This document shows positions 26,238 to 37,422 of a DNA stretch of 64,000 bases, in pieces. How positions within the stretch are numbered: position 1 is the first letter of the stretch; each line of letters begins with the position of its first letter. Below the pieces are notes generated by a model, which saw nothing but the letters and a program-made list of their open reading frames with translations, had not been told where the DNA came from and searched no databases. Both the position numbers and the translations under genes were made by a program. The DNA comes from Pantoea coffeiphila (GTDB taxonomy: Bacteria > Pseudomonadota > Gammaproteobacteria > Enterobacterales > Enterobacteriaceae), in the NCBI RefSeq assembly GCF_016909495.1, contig NZ_JAFBFW010000002.1, positions 124,001 through 188,000 on the forward strand. The letters run 5' to 3'.

Positions 26238-27498
26238 TAAACGACTCCTCAGTACGCTTATCTTTCACCCGATCCCAGGTTAGTCGGGGATCAAACGTAA
26301 TTGCTGCAAACATTGTCAGGATCACCACCATCGCGAATAACAGCGCACCCGTGGCGGGATAAATGCTCATCAGCCGCCCCATACGCACCAGTGCCGACAG
26401 TACGGCAATAACAAAAACGTCAATCATTGACCAGCGTCCGACAAACTCAACCATTTCATAAATTTTATGCATCCGTTCACTGTCGTGGTGATGTCGGCTA
26501 TCCCCCTTGACATCCCAGCACAACCAGCCGATAGCCAGCATTTTCAATGAAGGTACCATGATACTGGCAATGAATATCACTAACGCTACCGGATAGGAAC
26601 CATCGCTCCACAGCAGGATAACCCCGGCCATGATGGTTGAACCCATCTTGTTACCCAGCGCTTCGGTGATCATGATTGGCATCAGGTTAGCGGGAATATA
26701 AAGCAGTATGGAGGTCAACAGCAGCGCCAGCGTCCACTGCAGACTGTGCTTACGCCGAGCATGGCCATGACTCCCACAGCGCGGGCAGACTAACCGATCG
26801 CTGGCCAGCACTGCGGTACAGCATGAGCAGGAGCGCATACCCTGCCGCAGGCCGCTAATGCCCGCCACCGGACGCGCAGGCAGAGCGGGTAATGGCGCAA
26901 CTCGCTGCCAAAGCACCCGACGTTCTATGCACTGAAATGCCCGCAGTTGCAGTACGCAAAACAGGCACCAGGGGATAAAGCTGCTACCAATGCCGATGTC
27001 GCCATAGGCCATCAACTTGACGAAACTGACCAGCACTCCGGCGAGAAAAATCTCCGCCATGCCCCAGCTCCGCAGCTGCATCAGGATACGGGTCATACCC
27101 CGTTTCAACGGCAGCGGCAGTTTTAACGGGCTGACCAGCAGCAGGATCGCTATCATACAGAACGCGGGCACGCCCTGAACGAAGAGCATAAACAGCGTAG
27201 CCAGACTGCTGTAGTCCTCAGAAACCATCACCTGAGGGATCTGCATCATGGAAATTTCGCTGCTTAAACCCGCAACCCGCATATTAACGAAGGGAAAGAG
27301 GTTGGCCAGCAGCAGCATAAACAGCGCCGCCAGCGCATAGCCAGCTGGCCGCCTGAGCGGCTCAACCCAGCTGGAGTGAAGTGTGGTATGACAGCGCGGG
27401 CAGCTTGCTTTGCTGCCCGGCAGAAGCACGGGCAACTGTGTCATGAGGTCACACTGCGGACATAGAATCCATTGATGTGCGTGGTGCGACGAACACAT
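26224..27498 (-). CDS. pqiA: PqiA, inner-membrane component of the Pqi system
   Basis: A 424-residue protein with two homologous halves. Each begins with a rubredoxin-like zinc motif (CPQCDLM and CPRCHTTL in the first half; CSCCTAV and CPRCGSHG in the second) followed by four membrane helices. It anchors the PqiB tube in the inner membrane; the operon responds to paraquat through SoxRS in E. coli. It begins 18 bases after uup in the same operon. Confidence 0.97.
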   Translation of the reverse strand: MCSSHHAHQWILCPQCDLMTQLPVLLPGSKASCPRCHTTLHSSWVEPLRRPAGYALAALFMLLLANLFPFVNMRVAGLSSEISMMQIPQVMVSEDYSSLATLFMLFVQGVPAFCMIAILLLVSPLKLPLPLKRGMTRILMQLRSWGMAEIFLAGVLVSFVKLMAYGDIGIGSSFIPWCLFCVLQLRAFQCIERRVLWQRVAPLPALPARPVAGISGLRQGMRSCSCCTAVLASDRLVCPRCGSHGHARRKHSLQWTLALLLTSILLYIPANLMPIMITEALGNKMGSTIMAGVILLWSDGSYPVALVIFIASIMVPSLKMLAIGWLCWDVKGDSRHHHDSERMHKIYEMVEFVGRWSMIDVFVIAVLSALVRMGRLMSIYPATGALLFAMVVILTMFAAITFDPRLTWDRVKDKRTEESFSDGQ

Positions 27499-27516
27499 AC
27501 CTTTCCCTCAATAAAA

Positions 27517-29430
27517 TTACGCGCCGTTACTTAACGACTCAAGGTATTCCCAACGTTCAAACGCCGTTTCCAGTTCCTGTTCGGCTTTTGCCAGCGCATC
27601 CAGAACCGGCTGAGTTGCCTCATGCGGCTGGTTAAAGAAGTTTACATCAGCAACCTGAGCCTGATACGCAGCAAGTTGTGCTTCCAGCTCTTCCATTTTC
27701 TGCGGCAGCTGTTCCAGTTCGCGCTGTAAATTGTAGCTCAGCTTAGCAGCCGTTTTCTTCACTGCTTCGCTTTTAACGCTTTCCTGACGTGGCTGAGAAA
27801 CCGTATTTTTAGCCGCAGCCCGGTTTTGTTTCCAGGCCGTACGCTGAAGCTGAGCATCATGGTAACCACCCACAAACGCGCCAATTTCGCCGTTGCCATC
27901 AAAGATCCAGCATTCGGTGACGGTGTTATCAACAAACTGACGATCGTGGCTGACCAGCAGTACCGTGCCCTGATAGCCATCGATAAGTTCTTCCAGCAAC
28001 TCGAGCGTTTCAACATCAAGGTCGTTGGTCGGTTCATCGAGAATCAGCAGATTACTCGGCTTGAGGAACAGACGAGCCAGCAGCAGTCGGTTGCGCTCTC
28101 CACCGGACAAGGCTCGCACCGGCGTCATCGCGCGTTTTGGATGGAACAGGAACTCCTGCAGATAACCCAGCACATGGCGCGGCTTGCCGTTAACCATCAC
28201 TTCCTGCTTGCCTTCAGCCAGGTTATCCATCACCGTGCGATCCGGGTCCAGCTCGGCACGGTGCTGGTCAAAGTAGGCCACTTCCAGTTTAGTACCGATA
28301 TGTACCCGACCACTGTCCGGCTTGAGCTGATCCAGCATCAGCTTCAGCAGCGTAGTTTTACCGCAGCCGTTCGGGCCGATCAGAGCAATTTTGTCACCGC
28401 GCTGAACCTGGCGAGAGAAATCGTTAACCAGCTGCTTGCCCGCTATACCGTATTTAACGTTTTCCATTTCAAAGACAATCTTGCCTGAACGCGACGCCTC
28501 TTCCACCTGCATGTTGGCTTTGCCCATCACTTCGCGGCGTTCGGAACGTTCGCGGCGCAAGGCTTTCAGTGCGCGTACACGTCCTTCATTACGCGTACGT
28601 CGGGCTTTGATGCCCTGGCGTATCCACACTTCTTCCTGCGCCAGCTTACGGTCAAATTCTGCGTTCTGCATCTCTTCAACGCGCAGTGCTTCCTCTTTAC
28701 CCAGCAGATACTGATCGTAATCTCCCGGCCAGGACACCAGCTTGCCGCGGTCAAGATCGACAATACGGGTCGCCATATTGCGGATAAATGAACGGTCGTG
28801 AGAAATAAAGATAATGCTGCCCTGGAACGTTTTCAGGAACGTTTCCAGCCAGTCGATAGTTTCGATATCCAGGTGGTTGGTTGGCTCATCGAGCATCAGC
28901 ACCTTCGGGTTGCTGACCAGCGCGCGCCCCAGCGCTGCTTTACGCAGCCAGCCGCCTGAAAGAGAGGAAAGCTCGGCATCACCGTCAAGACCAATCTTTT
29001 CCAGCACGTCATGAATACGGCTTTCCAACTGCCAGAGATTCTGGTGATCGAGGATCGCCTGCAGGCGCGCCATCTCATTCAGATTTCGGTCACTCGGATC
29101 TTCCATCACCAGGTGAGAAATCGCGTGATAGGCTTTCAGGTGTTCAGCCTGCTCTTCCACGCCTTCGGCAACGAAATCATACACCGAACCGGCGACGTTA
29201 CGCGGTGGATCCTGTTGCAGACGCGCCACGATCAGATCCTGCTCATAAATGATACGACCGTCATCCAGTGGCTGCTCACGGTTGATGATTTTCATCAGCG
29301 TGGATTTACCCGCCCCGTTACGCCCGACCAGACAAACGCGCTCATTCTCTTCGATATGCAGTTCAGTGTTATCCAACAGCGGCGCGTCGCTGAATGAGAG
29401 GTAAGCGCCATGAATACTGATTAGTGACAT
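27517..29430 (-). CDS. uup: Uup, ABC-F type ATPase
   Basis: A 637-residue soluble ABC-F protein with two nucleotide-binding domains and no membrane helices. Walker A is GRNGAGKST (about 36-44) in domain one and GPNGCGKTT (about 351-359) in domain two; signatures are LSSLSGGW and ALSGGERNRLLLARL. A charged inter-domain linker and a C-terminal coiled-coil DNA-binding tail (about 560-637) are present. Uup acts in ribosome- or branched-DNA-linked genome stability. It lies six bases behind rlmKL. Confidence 0.97.
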   Translation of the reverse strand: MSLISIHGAYLSFSDAPLLDNTELHIEENERVCLVGRNGAGKSTLMKIINREQPLDDGRIIYEQDLIVARLQQDPPRNVAGSVYDFVAEGVEEQAEHLKAYHAISHLVMEDPSDRNLNEMARLQAILDHQNLWQLESRIHDVLEKIGLDGDAELSSLSGGWLRKAALGRALVSNPKVLMLDEPTNHLDIETIDWLETFLKTFQGSIIFISHDRSFIRNMATRIVDLDRGKLVSWPGDYDQYLLGKEEALRVEEMQNAEFDRKLAQEEVWIRQGIKARRTRNEGRVRALKALRRERSERREVMGKANMQVEEASRSGKIVFEMENVKYGIAGKQLVNDFSRQVQRGDKIALIGPNGCGKTTLLKLMLDQLKPDSGRVHIGTKLEVAYFDQHRAELDPDRTVMDNLAEGKQEVMVNGKPRHVLGYLQEFLFHPKRAMTPVRALSGGERNRLLLARLFLKPSNLLILDEPTNDLDVETLELLEELIDGYQGTVLLVSHDRQFVDNTVTECWIFDGNGEIGAFVGGYHDAQLQRTAWKQNRAAAKNTVSQPRQESVKSEAVKKTAAKLSYNLQRELEQLPQKMEELEAQLAAYQAQVADVNFFNQPHEATQPVLDALAKAEQELETAFERWEYLESLSNGA

Positions 29431-29436
29431 AAAAAC

Positions 29437-31554
29437 TTATTCCTTACCGGCATGCGTCAGCAGCCAGCAGTTGTGAATTTGACGGTTACGGGCAAAATCC
29501 TGTGACTGCGTTTTGGCGGTAATTTCGCGAGCCTCAAGGCCCAGCGCTTCCAGCCCGGCGAAGTCCATCTTAAAGCCGCGTTTATTGTTAGAGAACATAA
29601 TGGTACCACCCGCTCTGAGCAGGCGTTTAAGATCCTTCATCAGATCCAGATGATCGCGCTGCACGTCAAAACTCTCCTCCATACGCTTGGAGTTAGAGAA
29701 CGTTGGCGGATCGATAAAGATCAGATCGAACTGTTCATCGGCCTCACGCATCCAGTTCAGGCAATCTGCCTGCATCAGACGGTGCTGGCGGCCGGTTAAA
29801 CCGTTAAGCCGCAGGTTACGCTCCGCCCACTCCAGATAGGTGCGCGACATATCCACCGTGGTGGTACTGCGCGCACCGCCAAGACCAGCATGAACGCTGG
29901 CGCTGCCGGTGTAAGCGAACAGGTTGAGGAAGTCTTTGCCTTTACTCATCTGGCCAAGCATTTTGCGGGCGATGCGATGGTCAAGGAACAAGCCAGTATC
30001 AAGATAATCAGTCAGATTGACCCACAGTTTGGCATTAAATTCGCTGACCTGGAAGAAATCCCCCTTCTCACCCAGTTTTTGATACTGACTTTTACCTTTC
30101 TGCCTCTCACGGGTTTTCAGCACCAGTCGGTTGGTCGGCATTTCCATAACATTGAGCGTTGCCGCAATCACATCGAACAAACGCTGACGCGCTTTGGCTG
30201 GCTCAACGGTTTTCGGTGGCGCATATTCCTGCACCACCACCCAGTCACCGTAGCGGTCAACAGCAACGTTATAGTCCGGCAGATCGGCATCATAGACGCG
30301 GTAGCATTCAATACCTTCCTGACGCGCCCATTTATCCAGCTTCTTCAGATTTTTACGCAAGCGGTTAGCATAATCATCGGCCAGCTGCGCCACGGCACCA
30401 CCCGACGGGTTCGCGGCCAGCTGATAGTTTTTCTGCACGCAGTCCAGCGGGCCGTTCTTCGCCTTAAACTGGCGATCGGCACGCAATTGCAGGCAGCTCA
30501 ACAGTTCCGGTGATGCACTGAACAGCGACAGATTCCAGCCGCCAAACTGGGCTTTCATCAGACGGCCCAACTGGCTGTGCAGCGCGATCAGCGCGGGTTC
30601 ACTCTCCAGGCGCTCGCCGTAAGGCGGGTTGCTCAGCACCGTACCCGCGGGCCCTTCCGGCAGCGGATTTTGCAGCTTCAGCACATCCTGAAGGGTGAAG
30701 CTAATCCGCTCAGCCAGGCCAGCACGACGGGCGTTGGCCCGTGCACTTTCAATTACGCGCGGATCGTTGTCATAGCCGAAGAAGCGCGAGGTATTTTCCT
30801 GCAGGCCTTTCTTTGCTCTCGCCTGCGCTTCCTGCTTCACTTCACCCCAAAGCGCCGCATCAAATTTACTCCAGCCGGTAAAGCCCCAGTGATTGCGGTG
30901 CAGGCCCGGTGCACGATCGCAGGCGATCATGGCGGCTTCCAGCAACAGCGTACCGGAACCACACATCGGATCGACCAGTGGCGTACCCGACTGCCAGCCG
31001 GAGCGCAGCACAATAGCGGCAGCCAGGGTCTCTTTTAGCGGTGCCTGACCGGTTTGCTGGCGATAACCGCGCATATGCAAGCCTTCGCCGCTGAGATCAA
31101 GCGCGATACTGGCCGTGTCTTTATTCAACCAGACATTGACGCGGATATCCGGCAGTTCGCGATCGACATCCGGACGCGCCAGCCCTTTACGGGTGAAACT
31201 GTCAACAATGGCATCTTTCACCTTCAGCGCACCATACTGACTGTTGCGGATAACCTCGTTCAGACCGCTAAAATGCACGGCGAAGGTTTTATCGCTGCCG
31301 AACATTGCCGGCCAGTCAATAGCCTGCACGCCAAGGTAGAGGTCAAGATCGCTGTAAACACCGCATTCTGTCAGCGGCAGCAGAATACGCGACGCCAGAC
31401 GACTCCACATCAGACTTTGGTACATCAGACGATCGTCACCCTGATAATGTACGCCGCCCTGGACGACCTGGCAGCTTTGCGCGCCAAGGGCTTCCAGTTC
31501 ACTTTTTAACAGCTCTTCGAGCCCACGCGCCGTACTGGCAAACAGAGAATTCAT
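29437..31554 (-). CDS. rlmL: RlmKL, bifunctional 23S rRNA m2G2445/m7G2069 methyltransferase
   Basis: A 705-residue fusion enzyme. The N-terminal half has a THUMP domain (about 45-155) and the RlmL methyltransferase, with [13 protein letters not shown] and the catalytic SNPPYG. The C-terminal half is the RlmK methyltransferase, with [13 protein letters not shown] and [12 protein letters not shown]. The frame extends 12 codons upstream, but the ATG at 31554 ([20 protein letters not shown]) matches the conserved start. It is the first gene of the rlmKL-uup-pqiABC operon and is divergent from ycbX. Confidence 0.96.
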   Translation of the reverse strand: MNSLFASTARGLEELLKSELEALGAQSCQVVQGGVHYQGDDRLMYQSLMWSRLASRILLPLTECGVYSDLDLYLGVQAIDWPAMFGSDKTFAVHFSGLNEVIRNSQYGALKVKDAIVDSFTRKGLARPDVDRELPDIRVNVWLNKDTASIALDLSGEGLHMRGYRQQTGQAPLKETLAAAIVLRSGWQSGTPLVDPMCGSGTLLLEAAMIACDRAPGLHRNHWGFTGWSKFDAALWGEVKQEAQARAKKGLQENTSRFFGYDNDPRVIESARANARRAGLAERISFTLQDVLKLQNPLPEGPAGTVLSNPPYGERLESEPALIALHSQLGRLMKAQFGGWNLSLFSASPELLSCLQLRADRQFKAKNGPLDCVQKNYQLAANPSGGAVAQLADDYANRLRKNLKKLDKWARQEGIECYRVYDADLPDYNVAVDRYGDWVVVQEYAPPKTVEPAKARQRLFDVIAATLNVMEMPTNRLVLKTRERQKGKSQYQKLGEKGDFFQVSEFNAKLWVNLTDYLDTGLFLDHRIARKMLGQMSKGKDFLNLFAYTGSASVHAGLGGARSTTTVDMSRTYLEWAERNLRLNGLTGRQHRLMQADCLNWMREADEQFDLIFIDPPTFSNSKRMEESFDVQRDHLDLMKDLKRLLRAGGTIMFSNNKRGFKMDFAGLEALGLEAREITAKTQSQDFARNRQIHNCWLLTHAGKE

Positions 31555-31690
31555 AGTGTCACTTATCGTCATCAGAAAATTGCTGCGCATTATAGCTAAT
31601 CATGGCGTCATGTCATAAAGTTAGCTTCTTTTGCTGCAGAAACCCTGGCTTAACAGGGGGCATATACCGGCTGCACAAGGAGTCAGCACC

Positions 31691-32800
31691 ATGATCACAC
31701 TGTCACGGTTATTTATTCACCCGGTAAAATCCATGCGCGGCATGCAGGTTTCGCATGCTCAGGCTTTAGAGAGCGGCCTTGCCTTCGATCGCATCTTTAT
31801 GCTTACCGAACCTGATGGCACCTTTATTACCGCGCGCCAGTATCCCGAAATGGTGTTGTTCACTCCGGCTTTAATTATGGGTGGTTTACAGCTCAGCGCA
31901 CCCGATGGCAGCAGCGCAACGGTGCTGTTTGAGGATTTTCTCCCCGACAGTGAGCCCACTGAAGTCTGGGGAAGCCACTTCAGCGCCCTGATTGCCCCAG
32001 ACAGTATCAACCAGTGGCTGAGCAGCTTTTTCCCCCGACCACTTCAGCTACGTTGGGTTGGCCCCCGAATGACCCGCAGGGTTAAACATTTTGAACAGGT
32101 TCCTCTCGGATTCGCCGATGGCTTCCCCTATCTGTTGGTTAATGAAGCCTCGCTGTTTGATTTACAACAGCGCTGCCCGGCAGGCGTGAGGATGGAACAG
32201 TTCCGTCCGAACCTGGTGATTACCGGCGCGGATGCCTGGGCCGAAGACGGCTGGTCAACCGTAAAGATCGGCGATGTGCTTTTCGATCTGCCCAAACCCT
32301 GTAGCCGCTGCGTGTTCACCACCATCAGCCCCCAGCGTGGCCGCAAACATCCCAGCGGTGAACCGCTGTCCACGCTCCAGCGTTTTCGCAGCGCGCAGGA
32401 CGGCAGCGGAGATATCGACTTCGGAATGAATCTGGTCGCCCGCAGTAGCGGCGTCATCCGGACTGGCGACAGGTTTGAGGTGATTAAACGCCAGCCTGCC
32501 CGCGCCTACGGCAGCGGTGACGTTACCGAAACGCTAACGGTCGATACACCACCGCCCGGTGAGGTGACCCTGAATTGGAACGGTCAGGCATTCAGCGGCA
32601 ACAATCAGCAGGTGCTGCTGGAGCAGTTGGAAATGCAGGGGATTCGTATTCCCTACTCCTGCCGGGCAGGGATCTGCGGCAGTTGCAAAGTCACCCTGGT
32701 CAGTGGTGAGGTCAGCGCATTGAAAAAAGGAGCAATACGGAAGGATGGAACCATTCTCAGCTGCAGCTGTATCCCGTCAGGGGATCTGATTCTACGCTAA
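31691..32800 (+). CDS. ycbX: YcbX, MOSC-domain molybdenum protein with a 2Fe-2S domain
   Basis: A 369-residue protein with an N-terminal MOSC-N beta-barrel ([17 protein letters not shown]), a central MOSC molybdenum-cofactor domain holding the cofactor-binding [12 protein letters not shown], and a C-terminal plant-type ferredoxin domain with [10 protein letters not shown] plus a last cysteine. It reduces N-hydroxylated base analogues. The frame extends 20 codons up, but the ATG at 31691 behind AAGGAG matches the E. coli length exactly. Confidence 0.95.
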   Translation: MITLSRLFIHPVKSMRGMQVSHAQALESGLAFDRIFMLTEPDGTFITARQYPEMVLFTPALIMGGLQLSAPDGSSATVLFEDFLPDSEPTEVWGSHFSALIAPDSINQWLSSFFPRPLQLRWVGPRMTRRVKHFEQVPLGFADGFPYLLVNEASLFDLQQRCPAGVRMEQFRPNLVITGADAWAEDGWSTVKIGDVLFDLPKPCSRCVFTTISPQRGRKHPSGEPLSTLQRFRSAQDGSGDIDFGMNLVARSSGVIRTGDRFEVIKRQPARAYGSGDVTETLTVDTPPPGEVTLNWNGQAFSGNNQQVLLEQLEMQGIRIPYSCRAGICGSCKVTLVSGEVSALKKGAIRKDGTILSCSCIPSGDLILR

Positions 32801-32817
32801 GGATCTTGCGCGGTGAG

Positions 32818-33363
32818 TTACACCGCGCGAGCAAACCGCAGCGCGTCAGGTTTAACCTGAGGCGTAAGACGATCGTGCATAATTTTTATCGCATCACCCA
32901 GCATCATACTGCGGCCAGCCAGAATAAGCTCCGGCTGAGCCAGCAGGCAAAGCGCCGCGTTCTCACCCGATTCAACGACGATCATTGTCGCCTGCTCACC
33001 GCTATCGCTAACGGTAACGCAAACCAGATCGCCCTCTTCAGGACGGAAGCCACCGTGTGTCTGAGTCACAAAATGCCAGCTCTTGGGCATCAGCGGCTTG
33101 AGGAAACGGGTCGCCACCAGCACGTTCAGCACCAATTCAGCGTGCTGTTCAGAATCCAGCTCTGCCTGGCGGCATCGCTCAGCAAAGGTGAAAAATAGTG
33201 CAGCGTCATCGACACAAAAGCCTGAAACATCAAAGGCATCTGGCGTGAGCATCTTGCGGGGAAAACGTGAGCGAAATGGCTGTTCACGAGCCAGGTCCAG
33301 CATCATACGGTCTTGTTCTGCGTCGAAAAACCAACGCCAGTTATCGTCCGGTTTTATCCTCAT
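32818..33363 (-). CDS. zapC: ZapC, FtsZ-ring stabiliser
   Basis: A 181-residue cytoplasmic protein that bundles FtsZ protofilaments early in division. [35 protein letters not shown] and [18 protein letters not shown] are typical of the family, and length agrees with E. coli (180). It converges on ycbX with 17 bases between stops. Confidence 0.95.
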   Translation of the reverse strand: MRIKPDDNWRWFFDAEQDRMMLDLAREQPFRSRFPRKMLTPDAFDVSGFCVDDAALFFTFAERCRQAELDSEQHAELVLNVLVATRFLKPLMPKSWHFVTQTHGGFRPEEGDLVCVTVSDSGEQATMIVVESGENAALCLLAQPELILAGRSMMLGDAIKIMHDRLTPQVKPDALRFARAV

Positions 33364-33536
33364 GATGAGTCCTGTAGTAATAATGGGTTACAGATGTCCG
33401 GAAAAATATTCATGGTCCGGGAAAAAAACGGCTGTTTTTTAACTTACAGCAACACGCCAAAATGACTTAATAGCGATCTAACAGAACAAAATATAAACGA
33501 GCCAGAGGCGAAAATAAAGCCCCTGGCATTTTTTAC

Positions 33537-34547
33537 TCAAATATGGGTCACAATTTCTTTTATTAGTGGCGGACCTTTGTAAATAAAGCCGGAATATATT
33601 TGTACCAGTGAAGCTCCCGCTTCCATTTTTTCACGCGCTGAAACCAGGGAATCAATACCGCCCACGCCAATAATTGGCATGCTGCCCTTCAGCTCAGCAG
33701 AGAGTCGACGAATAATTTCCGTACTGCGCAACTGTACGGGACGGCCACTCAGCCCACCGGCTTCATCACAATGTTTTAACCCTTTAATCAAAGAACGATC
33801 GAGGGTCGTATTGGTCGCAATAACGCCATCAATATTGTGTCGCTGCAAACTATCGGCAACCTGGATCAATTCTTCTTCAGAAAGATCGGGCGCGATCTTC
33901 ACCGCGACAGGAACATATTTATGATGAAGCTGTTGAAGTTCACCCTGCCGGGTTTTAATCGCCTGCAGCAAATCATCCAGCGCTTCACCGTATTGCAGAC
34001 TGCGAAGGCCCGGTGTGTTCGGCGAGGAAATGTTGATGGCGATATAGCCCGCATACGGATAAATTTTATCCATGCAGGTTAAATAATCTTCTTTTCCCTG
34101 CTCAACCGGGGTGTCTTTATTCTTACCGATATTAATGCCGAGAATGCCGTCATAGTGGGCTTTCTTAACGTTCTCTACCAGATGGTCAACGCCCAGATTA
34201 TTAAATCCCATGCGATTAATGATGCCCTGCGCTTCTACAACGCGGAACATGCGAGGCTTATCATTACCCGGCTGCGGGCGCGGGGTGACCGTACCAATTT
34301 CAATAAAACCAAACCCCATTGCGCCAAAGGCATCAATGCATTCACCGTTTTTATCCAGCCCGGCAGCCAGCCCGAGCGGATTTTTAAACGTCAGCCCCAT
34401 GCAATTAACCGGTTTAAACGGTAATGACTGGCGGATCAGGGCAGTAAAGGGGGTGCCGGAAAGGCGCGTCAGCTGCTGCAAAGTCAGTTCATGCGCGCGC
34501 TCAGGATCGAGCTGGAACAGCGCCTTACGAACGAGGGGATAGTACAT
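33537..34547 (-). CDS. pyrD: PyrD, quinone-dependent dihydroorotate dehydrogenase
   Basis: A 336-residue class-2 enzyme that oxidises dihydroorotate to orotate with FMN and passes electrons to membrane quinone. The N-terminal helical membrane-association domain (about 1-40) is followed by the barrel, with [16 protein letters not shown], the catalytic-serine region [12 protein letters not shown] and the FMN-phosphate loop IGVGGIDS. The frame extends 57 codons upstream, but the ATG at 34547 behind AGGAGTGA gives the exact E. coli length. A leader hairpin lies upstream. Confidence 0.97.
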   Translation of the reverse strand: MYYPLVRKALFQLDPERAHELTLQQLTRLSGTPFTALIRQSLPFKPVNCMGLTFKNPLGLAAGLDKNGECIDAFGAMGFGFIEIGTVTPRPQPGNDKPRMFRVVEAQGIINRMGFNNLGVDHLVENVKKAHYDGILGINIGKNKDTPVEQGKEDYLTCMDKIYPYAGYIAINISSPNTPGLRSLQYGEALDDLLQAIKTRQGELQQLHHKYVPVAVKIAPDLSEEELIQVADSLQRHNIDGVIATNTTLDRSLIKGLKHCDEAGGLSGRPVQLRSTEIIRRLSAELKGSMPIIGVGGIDSLVSAREKMEAGASLVQIYSGFIYKGPPLIKEIVTHI

Positions 34548-34562
34548 GGTCACTCCTGAGGT

Positions 34563-34600
34563 CCCGATAGAAAATCGGGGTCGTATTATCCGGTATTCAG
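34563..34600 (-). promoter_or_regulatory. pyrD leader: -10 region and 5' hairpin
   Basis: On the minus strand a -10-like GATAATAC is followed by GACCCCGAT and then the hairpin CCCGAT-TTTCT-ATCGGG (34563-34579), ending 16 bases before the pyrD ATG. In E. coli and Salmonella, pyrD is controlled by choosing a C or G start nucleotide, and only the longer C-start transcript forms a translation-blocking hairpin. The layout here is compatible with that, but the mechanism is inferred. Confidence 0.5.
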
Positions 34601-34804
34601 CCACTAAATGGAAACGTCGTGGCGTAAAAGCTAAAAAAAAGTGCGTCCTGTTAGCGACACCGTCAACACCACCAGCCGCTATATGAAAAAAACGGCAAAA
34701 AAATGCCGGATAAATCATTTAAGCCCCTCTTCCTGCTCTGTCAGGATAAGCCAATCAGTTCTTGAATGTGTTTAATTAATAACTTTTAGCTATAAGGAGT
34801 GGTT

Positions 34805-35356
34805 ATGCGCGTTATTACTCTGGCGGGAAGCCCCCGCTTTCCCTCTCGCTCCACCGCACTGTTGACGGTGTGCCAGCATGCCCTTGAAAAGCGCGGCGTT
34901 GAGGTGACTCCGTGGAATCTGCATAACTTCCATCCTGAAGATCTGCTTTACGCGCGCTTTGACTCCCCCGCCCTGCTGGCCTTTAAGGAAGATCTGGAAA
35001 AAGCCGACGGGCTGATCGTTTCAACACCGGTCTATAAAGCGTCTTTTGCCGGTGCGCTGAAAACCCTGCTCGATTTACTGCCGGAACGCGCGCTGGAACA
35101 TAAGGTGGTTCTGCCGCTGGCCACCGGCGGCACCGTTGCCCACCTGCTGGCGGTAGATTACGCACTTAAACCCGTGCTTAACGCCCTGAAAGCACAGGAA
35201 GTTCTGCACGGCGTATTTGCCGACGACAGCCAGATTGCCCACTACGATCGTCAGCCGGAATTATCTCCTGGACTGGCTGCACGCCTTGAGGAATCGGTAG
35301 ATACCTTCTGGCATGCGCTGGCCCGCCGCCATCAACCGCTGGCCGCGGCCGTTTAA
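34805..35356 (+). CDS. ssuE: SsuE, NADPH-dependent FMN reductase
   Basis: A 183-residue flavodoxin-like reductase that supplies FMNH2 to the SsuD monooxygenase for taurine-independent sulfonate use. [20 protein letters not shown] is the conserved start, and [20 protein letters not shown] the dimer-interface helix region. A GTG two codons earlier is in frame, but the ATG at 34805 behind AAGGAGTGG is correct by homology. It opens the ssuE-ssuD-ssuC-ssuB cluster. Confidence 0.95.
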   Translation: MRVITLAGSPRFPSRSTALLTVCQHALEKRGVEVTPWNLHNFHPEDLLYARFDSPALLAFKEDLEKADGLIVSTPVYKASFAGALKTLLDLLPERALEHKVVLPLATGGTVAHLLAVDYALKPVLNALKAQEVLHGVFADDSQIAHYDRQPELSPGLAARLEESVDTFWHALARRHQPLAAAV

Positions 35357-35410
35357 CCCGTTTCTGTTTTCTGCTGACGCAGCCACGCCCCTGAATTAAG
35401 GAGTAAAACG

Positions 35411-36556
35411 ATGAGCCTGTCCGTCTTCTGGTTCCTTCCCACTCACGGTGATGGTCATTATCTGGGTACCAACCAAGGTGCCCGCCCGGTGGATTACACC
35501 TATCTGCAACAAATTGCCCAGGCAACAGACCGCCTGGGATTTGGCGGTGTGCTAATCCCGACAGGGCGATCGTGTGAAGATGCCTGGCTGGTCGCTGCTT
35601 CGCTGATTCCGGTGACACAGCGGCTGCGCTTTTTGGTCGCTCTTCGTCCGGGCGTCACATCACCGACCCATGCGGCTCGCCAGGCCGCGACGCTCGATCG
35701 TCTTTCCAACGGCCGCGCCCTGTTTAACCTGGTGACTGGTGGGGATGCAGAAGAACTGGCGGGTGACGGCGTGTTCCTCGACCACCGTGAACGCTATGCG
35801 GAATCAGCAGAATTTACCCGCGTCTGGCGCCGAGTGCTGGAAGGCGAAACCGTTGATTATGAAGGTAAGCATGTCAATGTGCGCGGCGCACGGCTGATGT
35901 TTAAACCGGTACAGCAGCCAAGGCCACCGCTGTGGTTCGGCGGCTCATCCGAGGTCGCTCAGGATCTGGCGGCAGAACAGGTCGATGTCTATCTGACATG
36001 GGGCGAACCTCCTGCACAGGTAAAAGAAAAAATTGCTCAGGTACAGGCAAAAGCCGCCGCACTGGGTCGTAAAGTACGCTTTGGTATCCGCCTCCACGTG
36101 ATCGTCCGCGAAACCAATGAGGAAGCCTGGCAGGCCGCCGACCGCCTGATCTCCCATCTTGATGATGCCACCATTGCCAAAGCCCAGGCCGCACTGGCGC
36201 GCACCGACTCCGTCGGCCAGCAGCGGATGGCCGCTCTGCACGGCGGCAAGCGGGACAAACTGGAGATCGCGCCGAATCTGTGGGCCGGAGTCGGTCTGGT
36301 GCGCGGCGGCGCCGGTACGGCCCTGGTCGGTGATGGCCCGACGGTGGCCGCAAGAATGCAGGAGTACGCCGACCTCGGCATTGAAACCTTTATTCTCTCC
36401 GGTTATCCGCATCTGGAAGAGGCCTATCGCGTGGGTGAACTGCTGTTCCCGCATCTCGATCTGGCGATCCCGGAGGTGCCGCAGCCTGCGAAAATCAATG
36501 CCCACGGTGAGCACGTTGCGCATGATTTCGCGCCTCAGAAAGTTTCTCAAAGCTAA
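35411..36556 (+). CDS. ssuD: SsuD, FMNH2-dependent alkanesulfonate monooxygenase
   Basis: A 381-residue bacterial-luciferase-like TIM barrel, exact family length, which splits alkanesulfonates to aldehyde and sulfite. [20 protein letters not shown], the active-site Cys in [12 protein letters not shown], and [16 protein letters not shown] are diagnostic. It lies only 54 bases behind ssuE; in E. coli the periplasmic binding-protein gene ssuA stands between them and is missing here. AAGGAG precedes the ATG. Confidence 0.97.
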   Translation: MSLSVFWFLPTHGDGHYLGTNQGARPVDYTYLQQIAQATDRLGFGGVLIPTGRSCEDAWLVAASLIPVTQRLRFLVALRPGVTSPTHAARQAATLDRLSNGRALFNLVTGGDAEELAGDGVFLDHRERYAESAEFTRVWRRVLEGETVDYEGKHVNVRGARLMFKPVQQPRPPLWFGGSSEVAQDLAAEQVDVYLTWGEPPAQVKEKIAQVQAKAAALGRKVRFGIRLHVIVRETNEEAWQAADRLISHLDDATIAKAQAALARTDSVGQQRMAALHGGKRDKLEIAPNLWAGVGLVRGGAGTALVGDGPTVAARMQEYADLGIETFILSGYPHLEEAYRVGELLFPHLDLAIPEVPQPAKINAHGEHVAHDFAPQKVSQS

Positions 36557-36557
36557 C

Positions 36558-36595
36558 AACGCCCCGCCGTGCTGATGTGCGGGCGTTTTGGTTTT
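36558..36595 (+). terminator. Hairpin between ssuD and ssuC
   Basis: AACGCCCCGC/GCGGGCGTT pair with one bulged C around an 11-base loop, followed by TTGGTTTT. It has terminator form and would lower transcription of ssuCB relative to ssuED, rather than end the operon completely. Confidence 0.5.
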
Positions 36596-36630
36596 ACAGC
36601 AATACCCGCCGAGAGGGTTCAGAGGTAGGC

Positions 36631-37422
36631 ATGAGTAAAGCAACTAAACATATCACCAATGCCCTGCTGCCGTGGGCGCTACCGGTACTGCTGGTCGTGG
36701 TCTGGCAGCTGGCTTCTCAAACCGGCTGGCTTTCCACACGTATTCTGCCGTCACCCGAGTCGGTGCTTGTCACTTTCTGGCGGCTTTCCGACAGCGGGGA
36801 ACTGTGGCAGCATCTGGCTATCAGCGGCTGGCGTGCCCTGCTGGGCTTTGGCATAGGTGGTTCAATTGGTCTGCTACTGGGCCTGATAACCGGCATGTCA
36901 CGCCTGGGCGAGCGCCTGCTGGACACTTCCGTACAGATGCTGCGCAATGTCCCTCACCTGGCGCTAATACCGCTGGTAATACTGTGGTTTGGCATTGATG
37001 AATCCGCCAAGATATTTCTGGTCGCCCTCGGCACCCTGTTCCCGATCTATCTGAATACCTATCACGGCATCCGTAATGTCGATCGCGGCCTGGTGGAAAT
37101 GGCGCGCAGCTATGGACTCTCTGGCTGGAGCCTGTTTATTCAGGTTGTGCTGCCGGGCGCGCTGCCGTCAATTATGGTTGGCGTACGCTTCGCTCTTGGT
37201 CTGATGTGGCTGACGCTGATTGTGGCTGAAACAATTTCCGCCAATTCAGGTATCGGTTATCTGGCGATGAACGCCCGTGAATTTTTACAAACCGATGTGG
37301 TGGTGGTAGCCATCATCCTTTATGCCCTGCTGGGGAAACTGGCTGATGTCGGCGCGCAGCTACTGGAGCGCGTCTGGCTGCGCTGGCATCCGGCATATCA
37401 ACTGAAAGAGGAGAATGCATGA
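36631..37422 (+). CDS. ssuC: SsuC, ABC transporter permease for alkanesulfonates
   Basis: A 263-residue inner-membrane permease with about six membrane helices and the ABC-permease EAA-type loop ([24 protein letters not shown]). The frame extends 18 codons up to 36577, but the ATG at 36631 ([17 protein letters not shown]) behind AGAGGTAGGC matches the family. It imports sulfonates together with SsuB; its usual partner SsuA is not encoded in the window. Its stop overlaps the ssuB start by four bases. Confidence 0.95.
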   Translation: MSKATKHITNALLPWALPVLLVVVWQLASQTGWLSTRILPSPESVLVTFWRLSDSGELWQHLAISGWRALLGFGIGGSIGLLLGLITGMSRLGERLLDTSVQMLRNVPHLALIPLVILWFGIDESAKIFLVALGTLFPIYLNTYHGIRNVDRGLVEMARSYGLSGWSLFIQVVLPGALPSIMVGVRFALGLMWLTLIVAETISANSGIGYLAMNAREFLQTDVVVVAIILYALLGKLADVGAQLLERVWLRWHPAYQLKEENA

